Source of the DNA: Donghicola tyrosinivorans
GTDB lineage: Bacteria > Pseudomonadota > Alphaproteobacteria > Rhodobacterales > Rhodobacteraceae
Direction: 5' to 3'
Length of the DNA stretch: 64,000 nucleotides
NCBI RefSeq assembly: GCF_003003355.1
Contig: NZ_PVTQ01000013.1
Coordinates: 16,758-80,757, forward strand
Below, piece after piece: positions 44,289 through 52,271 of this stretch. Position 1 is the first letter of the stretch. Each line of letters starts with the position of its first letter. A program made the position numbers and the translations under genes. Below the pieces are notes generated by a model. It saw only the letters and a program-made list of their open reading frames with translations, was not told the origin of the DNA and ran no database searches.

Positions 44289-45245
44289 TCAGTTCCAAGG
44301 GGTGGTTTCCCACGCCTCTTTCGCCAGATCGTAAAGGCTGTCGGTCAACTCTCGGAACTCTTGGCCGGTGACCACGGCAACGGGGTTCGCAGTGTCGGCC
44401 ATTGCCTTGACGAACTCGGGGTCTTGCGCGGCCTTTTCAAAGGCATCGCGCAGCTTGGCCGCAATATCGTCGGGCAGGCCAGCGGGGGCCACGACACCGC
44501 GCAGCGATCCGTTGATCAGGTCCAGACCCTGTTCGCGGAAGGTAGGCGCGTCAGGGGCAAATTCCGAACGCTCGGGCTGCGCCACACCAAGGATGTTCAA
44601 CTCGCCCGCGAATTTCGCCACTTCCGAGACGTTGAAGATGCCCACGGCCACATGGCCGCCCATCACCGCCGTCCGCGCCGGAGCCGAGCCTTTGAAAGGC
44701 ACGATGGTGAATTCGGTCTCGGTCATTTTTTGCAGTTTGATCAGCAGGAAGTGGTCATCACCCCCAAGCGAGGACATGCCCACAGTGATCGCCAGCGGGT
44801 TCTCTTTCGCGGCTGCGATCAGATCGTCCATCGTGTTGATCCCGCTGTCCTTGGACGAGACGATGACGTTTGGGTCATTCACCACATTCGCCAGATAGGT
44901 AAAGCTGTCACGGTCATAGCCCGCCTCGCGGTCCAGCGTCCGTGCCATCATGCCGGGCAGGTTGAAGGTGCCCAGAGTATAGCCGTCAGGCGCCGCATTC
45001 GCGACTTCGGTGATGCCGATCTGGCCGGACGCGCCGGGGACGTTCTTCACGACCAGACTTGCGCCGTTGCCAAGGTATTTTTCGATGAACGGCATGGTGG
45101 TGCGGGCCATCACGTCGGTGCCGCCACCGGCAGAATAGCCTACGATGACCTCGATCGGCTTTTCAGGATAGCCTTCGGCCAATGCCGCACCCGCGGCGAG
45201 GGTCATAACGCCAGCAATGGCGGCCTTTTTAAAGATGGTTAGCAT
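44289..45245 (-). CDS. tctC: Tripartite tricarboxylate transporter binding protein (TctC/Bug)
   Basis: This 318-residue Bug-family periplasmic protein has a signal peptide (MLTIFKKAAIAGVMTLAAGA, cleavage near ALA) followed by the family opening YPEKPIEVIVGYSAGGGTDVMART. Bug proteins bind carboxylates through backbone contacts near this loop. Other landmarks are VKNVPGASGQIGITEVANAAPDGYTLG and VMGGHVAVGIFN. It lies 41 bases after the RraA-like gene. The substrate is unknown. Confidence 0.93.
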   Translation of the reverse strand: MLTIFKKAAIAGVMTLAAGAALAEGYPEKPIEVIVGYSAGGGTDVMARTTMPFIEKYLGNGASLVVKNVPGASGQIGITEVANAAPDGYTLGTFNLPGMMARTLDREAGYDRDSFTYLANVVNDPNVIVSSKDSGINTMDDLIAAAKENPLAITVGMSSLGGDDHFLLIKLQKMTETEFTIVPFKGSAPARTAVMGGHVAVGIFNVSEVAKFAGELNILGVAQPERSEFAPDAPTFREQGLDLINGSLRGVVAPAGLPDDIAAKLRDAFEKAAQDPEFVKAMADTANPVAVVTGQEFRELTDSLYDLAKEAWETTPWN

Positions 45246-45286
45246 GTCGCTCCTCCTTGATCATGCGGTGTGTTTTTGGGGTCGGG

Positions 45287-45967
45287 TCAGTCGGTGGGCA
45301 GGATGCAGCCGCGCTGGGTCAGGGCTCGGTCGACCCACGAGCGGTCGTTGGTGCCCGCTTCGATAGCTGCCATCTGTTTGATTTCTGCTTCGGATTTGGC
45401 CTGCGTGGATTTCAGAATTTCTTCGGCCCCATCGATGGGCACGCACAGCACGCCATCGCTGTCGCCGATCATGATATCGCCGGGATGAATGACCATGCCG
45501 TCGATCGCGACGGGCACGTTGATCTCTCCGGGGCCATCCTTGTAGGGGCCGCGATGGGTGACGCCCGCCGCATAGGTGGGCAGGTTTGTGGCGCGAAAGT
45601 TGTCCAGATCGCGGATCGCACCGTTCAGGACAAAGCCCACAACGCCTTTCTTGATGGCGTAGGCCAGCATCAACTCGCCCATCAGGGCATTGGCCAGATC
45701 GCCGCCTGCATCAACCACGATGACATCGCCCGGTACGGCCATATCAATTGCCTTGTGCAGCATCAGGTTGTCACCGGGGCGCGCTTTGACGGTCAGCGCG
45801 ACCCCCGCCATGCCGCCCGAGGTGTGCATCGGCCGCAAGGTCGGGCCTGCCGCAGTCATCCGCGCCATGCTGTCCGAGACATTGGCCACAGGCAGTTTTG
45901 CGAACTCTGCCACCAGCTCTTTCGAGGCGGTGCGTTCACGGTTCAGGATACGAAAACCGATGGTCAT
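45287..45967 (-). CDS. RraA-like / HMG aldolase family protein
   Basis: This 226-residue protein is of the RraA/4-hydroxy-4-methyl-2-oxoglutarate aldolase fold. Metal- and substrate-site elements visible are DAGGDLANALMGELMLAYAI (near 95-115) and FVLNGAIRDLDNFR (Arg-Asp near 126). In a catabolic operon it probably cleaves or decarboxylates a 2-oxo acid produced by the neighbouring dehydrogenase, rather than regulating RNase E. It starts two bases before the dehydrogenase stop, in the order dehydrogenase, aldolase, tctC. Confidence 0.87.
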   Translation of the reverse strand: MTIGFRILNRERTASKELVAEFAKLPVANVSDSMARMTAAGPTLRPMHTSGGMAGVALTVKARPGDNLMLHKAIDMAVPGDVIVVDAGGDLANALMGELMLAYAIKKGVVGFVLNGAIRDLDNFRATNLPTYAAGVTHRGPYKDGPGEINVPVAIDGMVIHPGDIMIGDSDGVLCVPIDGAEEILKSTQAKSEAEIKQMAAIEAGTNDRSWVDRALTQRGCILPTD

Positions 45968-45969
45968 GC

Positions 45970-46980
45970 TTATTTCTTTCCTTGGGCAAGTTGCGCCTGA
46001 TCGGCGGCCATGAGTTTGCGATTGATGATGCGTTCAGGGGCCACAGGCTGACCGTCGAGGATCTGGAAAATCCCACGCACCGCATCGACGCCCACCCGTG
46101 CGCCCGCCTCTCGGGTCACGCCGCCGATATGGGGGGTCAGCACGATGGCGGGTTCAGCAAAGAACGGATGGTCTGCGGCGGGCGGCTCGGTCGCGAAGGT
46201 GTCAAGCCCTGCCCCTGCCAAATGGCCCGAGCGGATCGCGGCAACCAGTGCGGCCTCATCGATCAGACCGCCCCGCGCGGTGTTGATCACGAAAGAGCCC
46301 TGCGGCATCAGCGCGATGGTCTTGGCGTTCAGAATCTGGCGGGTTTGCGGAGTTAGCGGGCAATGCAGGCTAAGGATATTGGACTGGGCCAGCATGTCCT
46401 CAAAGCTGGCACAGCGGGTCACGCCAAGCTCATCAAAGGCGCTATCGGGGGCGAAGGGGTCATAGCCCACCAGCTTGATCCCAAGACCCTTGGCCATACG
46501 CCCCGTCGCCTGCGCGATTGATCCCATACCCATCAGGCCCATGGTCGATTGCGCAATCTCGCGCCCTGCAAAACCGGGCTTTTCCCAGCGCCCCGCACGC
46601 AGACCGGCATCCAGCGGCAGGATGCGTTTCACCGTCGCCAGCAACAGGGCAATGGCATGCTCTGCGACGGAAACCGCATTGGCCCCCGTGGCGACCAGCA
46701 CCGGAATGCCCCGATCCGCCGCCGCCTGAATATCGATGTTGTCAACGCCAACGCCGTGCTTGGAAATGACGCGCAACTGCGGCGCGGCATCCATCGCCGC
46801 GGCATCAATCCGCCCCATCCGAGAGACAATCCCCACCGCGCCGGTCTTCTGCAAAAATTCGGAAATCACAGCGTTGTCGGCATAGGCCGGGGTATGCACC
46901 GTCTGGTATCCGTGGTCCGCCACAAGGCGGGCAGCCAAGGGATCAAGATCAGGCCCCGTCACCAGGATTGTTTTGCTCAT
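45970..46980 (-). CDS. D-2-hydroxyacid dehydrogenase (SerA-like)
   Basis: This 336-residue NAD-dependent D-isomer 2-hydroxyacid dehydrogenase shows GVGVDNIDIQAAADRGIPV, the modified nucleotide loop GLMGMGSIAQATGRMAKGLG, catalytic Arg in VINTARGGLIDEAAL, Glu in LDTFATEPP and His in VLTPHIGGVT. It lacks an ACT domain, so it is catabolic rather than serine-biosynthetic. It heads the minus-strand unit and is divergent from a LysR gene. Confidence 0.9.
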   Translation of the reverse strand: MSKTILVTGPDLDPLAARLVADHGYQTVHTPAYADNAVISEFLQKTGAVGIVSRMGRIDAAAMDAAPQLRVISKHGVGVDNIDIQAAADRGIPVLVATGANAVSVAEHAIALLLATVKRILPLDAGLRAGRWEKPGFAGREIAQSTMGLMGMGSIAQATGRMAKGLGIKLVGYDPFAPDSAFDELGVTRCASFEDMLAQSNILSLHCPLTPQTRQILNAKTIALMPQGSFVINTARGGLIDEAALVAAIRSGHLAGAGLDTFATEPPAADHPFFAEPAIVLTPHIGGVTREAGARVGVDAVRGIFQILDGQPVAPERIINRKLMAADQAQLAQGKK

Positions 46981-47166
46981 CGCACATCTCTCCAATGGCG
47001 TCCCGAAGCCTCGGAACGCGGTATTTTCTTGCATTTCTGTCGATTGAACCGCGGCAGGTCTCCCAACCCTGCCAGCAGCATCCTCCTTGAAAGCTGAACC
47101 TAATGCGAAGAATGTCTTATCAAAAGCGCGTAATTCTGGTTATTAGATTAAGCAAAACTGGATTTG

Positions 47167-48060
47167 ATGATGGACACACGACAGCTGAAGACCCTTCTTG
47201 CGATCCAATCGCACGGCACCTTTGCCCATGCGGCGGATGTGGTCGGCCTGACCCCGTCGGCGGTCAGCCAGCAAATTCAGGCCCTGGAGGATGAGTTGCG
47301 CGTCAGTATTTTCGACCGCAGCACGCGCCCTCCGCGCCTGACGCCATCCGGCCTGCAAGTTCTTGAAATGGCCAAGGATATCCTTCAGCGCGAAGAGGAT
47401 ACAAAGGCCAGCCTGCGGGGTGATCAGATCGCGGGGACCTTGATGCTTGGCTCGGTCCGGTCCAGTGCATTGAACCTGCTGCCGCGCGCCCTCGTGCAAA
47501 TGCGCCAACGCTATCCGGACCTGAAATCCAGCTTGCGGGTCTCGCTGTCCTCAACGCTGATTGCCGATGTGGCGGCGGGCCGTCTTGATGCAGCGATTGT
47601 GGCCGAGCATGTGGGATTCCCGAACGCCCTACGCTGGAGCCCCTTTCTGCGTGAACCTCTGTGGCTGATCGCACCCTCAGGCACGACTAGCACCGACCCG
47701 ATCGAGCTGCTGAACACCCGACCCTACATCCGGTTTCGCAGCGCGGTTCCCTTGGCCAACCTGATCGACACCGAGGTCTCGCGCCTTGGGGTGGTCACCA
47801 ATGACGTGGCCGAGATGGACACCATCGGGTCTATCGTGACCTGTGTCCGGCAAGGGCTTGGGATCTCGGTCGTGCCTCATGTGGCGCTGCAAGAGCCAGA
47901 GGACGTGGGCATCCTGCGCCTGCCCTTCGGCTTTCCACAAGTCACGCGGCAGATCGGCATCGTAGAGCGCACCGTCTCGCCGCGAGGTGAGATCATCGCA
48001 AAACTGCACTCGGTCCTGTCAGAGCTTTGCGGCGAATACGGGGTTGAGCGGTCTGCCTGA
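47167..48060 (+). CDS. LysR-family regulator of the hydroxyacid unit
   Basis: This protein of about 297 residues is LysR-type with helix-turn-helix TLLAIQSHGTFAHAADVVGL, then TPSAVSQQIQALEDE, and an effector domain (GTLMLGSVRSSALNLLPRAL; GLGISVVPHVALQ). Two consecutive ATGs (47167 and 47170) follow a TTG; none has a strong ribosome site. Its divergent position indicates control of the dehydrogenase-aldolase-transporter genes. The 186-base spacer is AT-rich with TTAT/ATTAG elements but no clean dyad. Confidence 0.87.
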   Translation: MMDTRQLKTLLAIQSHGTFAHAADVVGLTPSAVSQQIQALEDELRVSIFDRSTRPPRLTPSGLQVLEMAKDILQREEDTKASLRGDQIAGTLMLGSVRSSALNLLPRALVQMRQRYPDLKSSLRVSLSSTLIADVAAGRLDAAIVAEHVGFPNALRWSPFLREPLWLIAPSGTTSTDPIELLNTRPYIRFRSAVPLANLIDTEVSRLGVVTNDVAEMDTIGSIVTCVRQGLGISVVPHVALQEPEDVGILRLPFGFPQVTRQIGIVERTVSPRGEIIAKLHSVLSELCGEYGVERSA

Positions 48061-48212
48061 GGGGCACCGGTTGACGCGATCAATTGACAGCAGCAACCGA
48101 AGCAGGCAGGTGTGCGGAAGACTAGGTAGCCAACGCCACTGGTTTGAGATGGTTCAAGGATCTTCAGCCGTTCGATGCTGATGATCCTCCTAGCGTAGGC
48201 ACGACACACCTT

Positions 48213-48953
48213 ATGACATCCCAATCCAACCGCAGTTTGCGCGATGAAATCCGTGACTACTGGTCCGACCGCGCTGCGACATTTGACAATGACCCCGGCC
48301 ACAAGATTGCTGAGGGGGCAGAGATGACCGCATGGCGGGCATTGTTCACGTGGCATCTGGGTGCCGCAGACGGGCGCAACCTGTTGGATCTGGCCTCGGG
48401 CACCGGCGAGATTGCGCGTCTGTGTCAATCCTTGGGCTTTACCGTCACCGGATTGGACTGGGCCGAGCCGATGCTGGAGCGCGCCCGCGCCAAGCTACCG
48501 GAGGTGAGCTTTCTACAGGCAGATGCCGAACGAACGATGCTGCCGGACGGGTGCATGGATGTGATTGTCACCCGCCATCTGGTCTGGACACTGGTCGATG
48601 CCGCAAGCGCCTTTGCTGAATGGTTCCGTGTACTGAAACCGGGCGGCGTGTTGTTGATCGTCGACGGCGATTTCGTGACTCGCAATTGGCTGGCCCGCTG
48701 GCTGGCACCGCGCCCTGCGACAGCAAACGGCAGAACCACGCGGCATCAAGAAATCCTGGCGCAGGTCTACTTCACGCAAGGGGCGCGGGCCGATGCGGTG
48801 GCGGACCTGCTGCGCCGCACCGGCTTTGACGGGCTGACGATCGACCATAAGCTTGGCCCCATCCACAGGGCGCAGGCGGCGCAGCTAGGTTGGCGCAAAT
48901 CGCTCTTGCGGCGCAGTGAACACCGCTATGCGATCTGTGCCCGAAAACCTTAA
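48213..48953 (+). CDS. Class I SAM-dependent methyltransferase
   Basis: This 246-residue protein of the Methyltransf_11/UbiE type has motif I LLDLASGTGEIARLC near 58, the acidic residue in TGLDWAEPMLERA near 83, and motif III VLKPGGVLLIVDGDF near 145. The substrate is not evident. The ATG at 48213 begins a normal N-terminus (MTSQSNRSLRDEIRDYW); no strong ribosome site is seen. Its stop codon overlaps the end of the convergent glucan synthase gene by four bases. Confidence 0.82.
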   Translation: MTSQSNRSLRDEIRDYWSDRAATFDNDPGHKIAEGAEMTAWRALFTWHLGAADGRNLLDLASGTGEIARLCQSLGFTVTGLDWAEPMLERARAKLPEVSFLQADAERTMLPDGCMDVIVTRHLVWTLVDAASAFAEWFRVLKPGGVLLIVDGDFVTRNWLARWLAPRPATANGRTTRHQEILAQVYFTQGARADAVADLLRRTGFDGLTIDHKLGPIHRAQAAQLGWRKSLLRRSEHRYAICARKP

Positions 48954-50947
48954 CGCTTGCCCAACCGGCTTTCCTGATCATCGGACAGTCGCCACGCGAT
49001 CCCTTGCAGCACGGCGGCCAGCTTTGCACGCGGGATGCCCGGCGCATCGCCGTCCGTGTAAAAGCGCAGGATCAGCGCGTCTTTCTGCTCTGGCGTGGCC
49101 TGCAATCGCAGCCGGACGCCATTGCGCAGGTTTGAAACGACTGTGGCTTGCACCTCTCCGACGTCCCTCAACTGGACCGAGCCGACAGTCCCCAGCGGCA
49201 GCACCTGCCCTTTGATGCGCAAGGTGTCCATTGTCAGTTCGCGGACACTGACCGGCACTTCGCCCTCTGCAAAGGTAAAGACAGTCTGTTCGGGCTTGTC
49301 TGCCACGTGAACCTCGGTGCGGGGCAGCTCGACAAAGGTCAAAGCGGTCAGGGACAGCACAACAATGTTGTAGATGGTCCAGAACAGCACAACCTGCTTG
49401 CCCTGCCCCGCGTCATCATAGGCAAAGAAATCGGTGAGGATGCCGATGATAATCCCGCCGATGCTAAGCAGCAAAAGGATCAGATAGGGGCGCATCAGCT
49501 CCCACTGGACGATGATGTTGCTGCGGTCCCCGCCCTTTGCCGTCACGTGGAACGGGTGGCCCTTGGGCTTTAGCAGCCCCACAAAGGCCGAGCGCGCAAT
49601 CGGGATCGCCCCGAGGATCTGGCTGACATCGTTCAGAACCGGCATCACCAGACCACGCGCGATCAGGCCCATCGCCAGCAGAATCCACAGGTAGTAGGTG
49701 CCGAAATAGTTGATGACTTCCGCAACGCTTGCATCCACCACAGTGATGTTAAAATACCAATAAAACAACGGGTAGATCAGGGTTGCGAGACGGAACGGAA
49801 AGGTCGTCAGCCAGTAGAGCGCCGCGTCGATGACGCTCCAACGGTCGCGCAGTCGAAGGTTGTTTTTGGCAAACGGGCCAACGCGGCTGCGGGCGATTTG
49901 CATCATGCCAAGACACCAACGGGCGCGCTGGGTGACGTATTCCTTTAGCCCTTCGGGGGCGAGGCCCTCGGTCAGGGGCTCGTCCAGATAGACGGTCTGC
50001 CAACCGGCATCGCGCAGCACCAGCGTCATCATGTAGTCTTCGGTGACGCTGTCTTCGGGAAAGCCGCCCACGTCCTGAATGGCCTGCCAGCGGATGACCG
50101 AGGATGTGCCACAGCAAAAGGCGATGCCCCACGCATCCCGCGCGGGTTGCAGGTGGTCAAAGAACAGGCGCTGCTCGTCAGGATAAGACCGGCTAAGGCC
50201 AAGGTTATGCTGAATCGGATCGGCGTTGAAAAAGTGCTGCGGGGTCTGGACCAAGCCGACTGTTTCATCATGAAACAGCGCCAGCGAGCGGCTCAGAAAG
50301 CCGCGATGCGGCACGAAATCCGCATCCAGCACCGCGATATAGTCCGGCGGCACCGGATCGGCGGCCAGCACACGGACCGCGTTGTTCATGTTTCCCGCCT
50401 TGGCCCCTTCGTTCTTGGTCCGCGTCAGATACCGCACGTCCTGCTTGGCGCAATAATCCCGCAGCCAATCGCGGCGACCGTCGTCCAGAACCACCACCTC
50501 TTTCGAAGGGTGGTTCAGCGCCTTGGCCCCGATGATCGTCCGCTCTAGCACCTCAAGCTCTTCATTGTAGGTCGCGATCAGGATCGCCACATGGGGTGGC
50601 TTGGCCGCGCCCCACCAGCCCAGATGTGCTGTCGCATCGGCGCTGCGGTGCCGCACGCGGGACAGAATGCCGAATGAGCTAAGCCCGCTTAGAACCGCAA
50701 GCGTTTCAATCCCCAGCAAGGACCAGCTTGCAGCGCAATCCCATGTCCAATCCAGCGGAGCGATGGTCTGCGTGGCCCGCCACCACAAGTAACGCAGGGA
50801 CAAAAGGCCCGCGATCAAGAAGACAAAAGACCGGTGCAGGCTTTTGGTCCTGTCGAAGAAGAAAGGCAGCGCCAACGCGCAGCCCACCACCAAAAAGACC
50901 CGCGCTAGGCTGCTTTGAATTTCGCCGAGGAACAGAAAATCATCCAT
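48950..50947 (-). CDS. BcsA-like family 2 glycosyltransferase (beta-glucan synthase)
   Basis: This 665-residue processive membrane glycosyltransferase carries all BcsA landmarks: VVLDDGRRDW near 153, DADFVP near 205, TEDYMM near 301 and QRARWCLGMM near 339. Membrane helices lie on both sides of this domain, and a C-terminal PilZ-like barrel has DVGEVQATVVSNLRNGVRLRLQ. It polymerises a beta-glucan, likely under cyclic-di-GMP control. Together with the upstream HlyD-like gene the pair resembles the bgsB-bgsA operon for mixed-linkage beta-glucan in Sinorhizobium; no bcsB, bcsC or bcsZ is nearby, arguing against ordinary cellulose. ATG 50947 starts two bases after the HlyD stop. Confidence 0.87.
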   Translation of the reverse strand: MDDFLFLGEIQSSLARVFLVVGCALALPFFFDRTKSLHRSFVFLIAGLLSLRYLWWRATQTIAPLDWTWDCAASWSLLGIETLAVLSGLSSFGILSRVRHRSADATAHLGWWGAAKPPHVAILIATYNEELEVLERTIIGAKALNHPSKEVVVLDDGRRDWLRDYCAKQDVRYLTRTKNEGAKAGNMNNAVRVLAADPVPPDYIAVLDADFVPHRGFLSRSLALFHDETVGLVQTPQHFFNADPIQHNLGLSRSYPDEQRLFFDHLQPARDAWGIAFCCGTSSVIRWQAIQDVGGFPEDSVTEDYMMTLVLRDAGWQTVYLDEPLTEGLAPEGLKEYVTQRARWCLGMMQIARSRVGPFAKNNLRLRDRWSVIDAALYWLTTFPFRLATLIYPLFYWYFNITVVDASVAEVINYFGTYYLWILLAMGLIARGLVMPVLNDVSQILGAIPIARSAFVGLLKPKGHPFHVTAKGGDRSNIIVQWELMRPYLILLLLSIGGIIIGILTDFFAYDDAGQGKQVVLFWTIYNIVVLSLTALTFVELPRTEVHVADKPEQTVFTFAEGEVPVSVRELTMDTLRIKGQVLPLGTVGSVQLRDVGEVQATVVSNLRNGVRLRLQATPEQKDALILRFYTDGDAPGIPRAKLAAVLQGIAWRLSDDQESRLGKR

Positions 50948-50949
50948 GA

Positions 50950-51618
50950 TCAGCGCATCATCTGGCGCAACCAGTCCAAAGGACGGACGTCGAAAAAGAC
51001 CCGTCCGGTTTGCCCGACTGAACACTTCAGCGCTGGTTGTTCGCGCAAGGCAGGCACAAGGATTGCCACGTCATACCGTTCTAGGTGCTTGATCGAGGGC
51101 GCAACGGCAAGGTTACCATAAATCGTTTCCGCGCCCGCGCCTGCCATCCGCGTGATGGTGCCGTCGTAGATCTTGCTTTTACCGCTCAGGCGGAACTGCG
51201 CGGCTTGGCCCACCTGTAGACGGGCGTAGACGTTATCCGACACAGACAATGTCACCAGCGCCGAGCCGCAGACCATAAACCGTGCGATATCCTGTCCGCG
51301 CTCGACGAATTCTCCGTCGCCAGCCAGGACTTCCCAAAGCAGGCCGTTGACCGGCGCCACCAAGTCCATGCTGGTGGCTCGGGGAGCGGTCTCTCCGTCC
51401 ATCCACGGCTTGATCGTGGCAACAGTTTCTTGGGCGTCGAATTCCTCGCCGAAGGCCCGCAGGGGCATCTCCAGCTGTCCGGAAATCGGGGTGCGCAGCG
51501 TCGACAGACGTGCGTTGATAACCGCATCCGAACTAATGCCTGAAATCTGCTCTCCCAGGATAATCCATAAAGCTGTGATAACCAGTATGGCTCCGAGAAG
51601 CAGTCGCCAATATCGCAC
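50950..51618 (-). CDS. HlyD/membrane-fusion-like partner of the glucan synthase
   Basis: This 222-residue protein has one N-terminal membrane helix (WRLLLGAILVITALWIILGEQ) and a periplasmic biotinyl-lipoyl-like hairpin domain (INARLSTLRTPISGQLE; LVAPVNGLLWEVLAGDGEFVERGQDIARFM), as in membrane fusion proteins. It is too short to carry the long coiled coil of true HlyD. It probably bridges the inner-membrane synthase to an exit route, as proposed for BgsB or Alg44-type partners. It is first of the two-gene operon. Confidence 0.82.
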   Translation of the reverse strand: MRYWRLLLGAILVITALWIILGEQISGISSDAVINARLSTLRTPISGQLEMPLRAFGEEFDAQETVATIKPWMDGETAPRATSMDLVAPVNGLLWEVLAGDGEFVERGQDIARFMVCGSALVTLSVSDNVYARLQVGQAAQFRLSGKSKIYDGTITRMAGAGAETIYGNLAVAPSIKHLERYDVAILVPALREQPALKCSVGQTGRVFFDVRPLDWLRQMMR

Positions 51619-52271
51619 GTCTAATCCTTTCAGCGTATCGCTTGCGCAGGGTGAGTCACGATGGAAAGGAGAGGAAACTAGAAAATCCTGCTTACGCTAG
51701 GTTCTACAAATAGGTTACCAGAGATACATCCGGATATTCTAGTGATTACGAAAAAGTGTTTATCCTTACGTCGCGTAGCCCATTCAAACGAACAGTTTCC
51801 CACGTTTTAGGCTATAGCTGCTTCAAAACTAAGCGATTGCATCGGCAGAGTAGTGATGTATTGCAAAACTGCTGCACTTGGATCTGCAATTTTGCGACAC
51901 TGCATGTCGCGTGCAGGCAAGTCGCACGCTGCAGATGAGACCTGAGGATCGAAAATGATTTTCAGCAAATTTTGGCCACCCAGTTGGCCAAACCCCGCCC
52001 TTTACCATGCGTTCATTAAGTAAGGTTTTCCTTACGTCCTTTTAAGTTGTTCTTAATAGTGACGTTTTTGGGCACCTCTAACCCCAGAAAGAACAAGCAG
52101 TTTTTGAATATGATCGATTAAGAGCTGCTGTTGCTTGCGTGCCATCGCGAAAGTTTACCTAAGGTAAGACTAAAGGTGATCTTTTAATTAATAAAAAAGG
52201 ATGAAATATTAGCCTTTAGTGCGATTTACTTGATCTTTTACCCGTCATCCCTCCACTGACTGGATAGTTCC
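51619..52271. promoter_or_regulatory. Long divergent regulatory region between glucan synthase and kinase operons
   Basis: This 653-base spacer has no gene I can support but is rich in dyads. GCAAAA (51863-) pairs with TTTTGC (51890-). GCGACA/TGTCGC lies at 51894-51910 and GCGTGC/GCACGC at 51909-51929. GTAAGG/CCTTAC lies at 52020-52035. The 9-mer CCTTACGTC occurs at 51765 and 52030. A CtrA-like box lies at 52042. The region could hold operators for both operons or a structured RNA. Confidence 0.5.
52042..52056. promoter_or_regulatory. CtrA-like box TTAA-N7-TTAA
   Basis: TTAAGTTGTTCTTAA matches exactly the alphaproteobacterial CtrA consensus of two TTAA half-sites seven bases apart. It lies 216 bases before the sensor-kinase start. 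The AT-rich setting makes chance matches possible. Confidence 0.4.

Noticed and set aside
45287-45967. RraA as a regulator of RNase E
   Set aside because: The catabolic operon context and the aldolase-type residues favour an enzyme of the RraA-like family.
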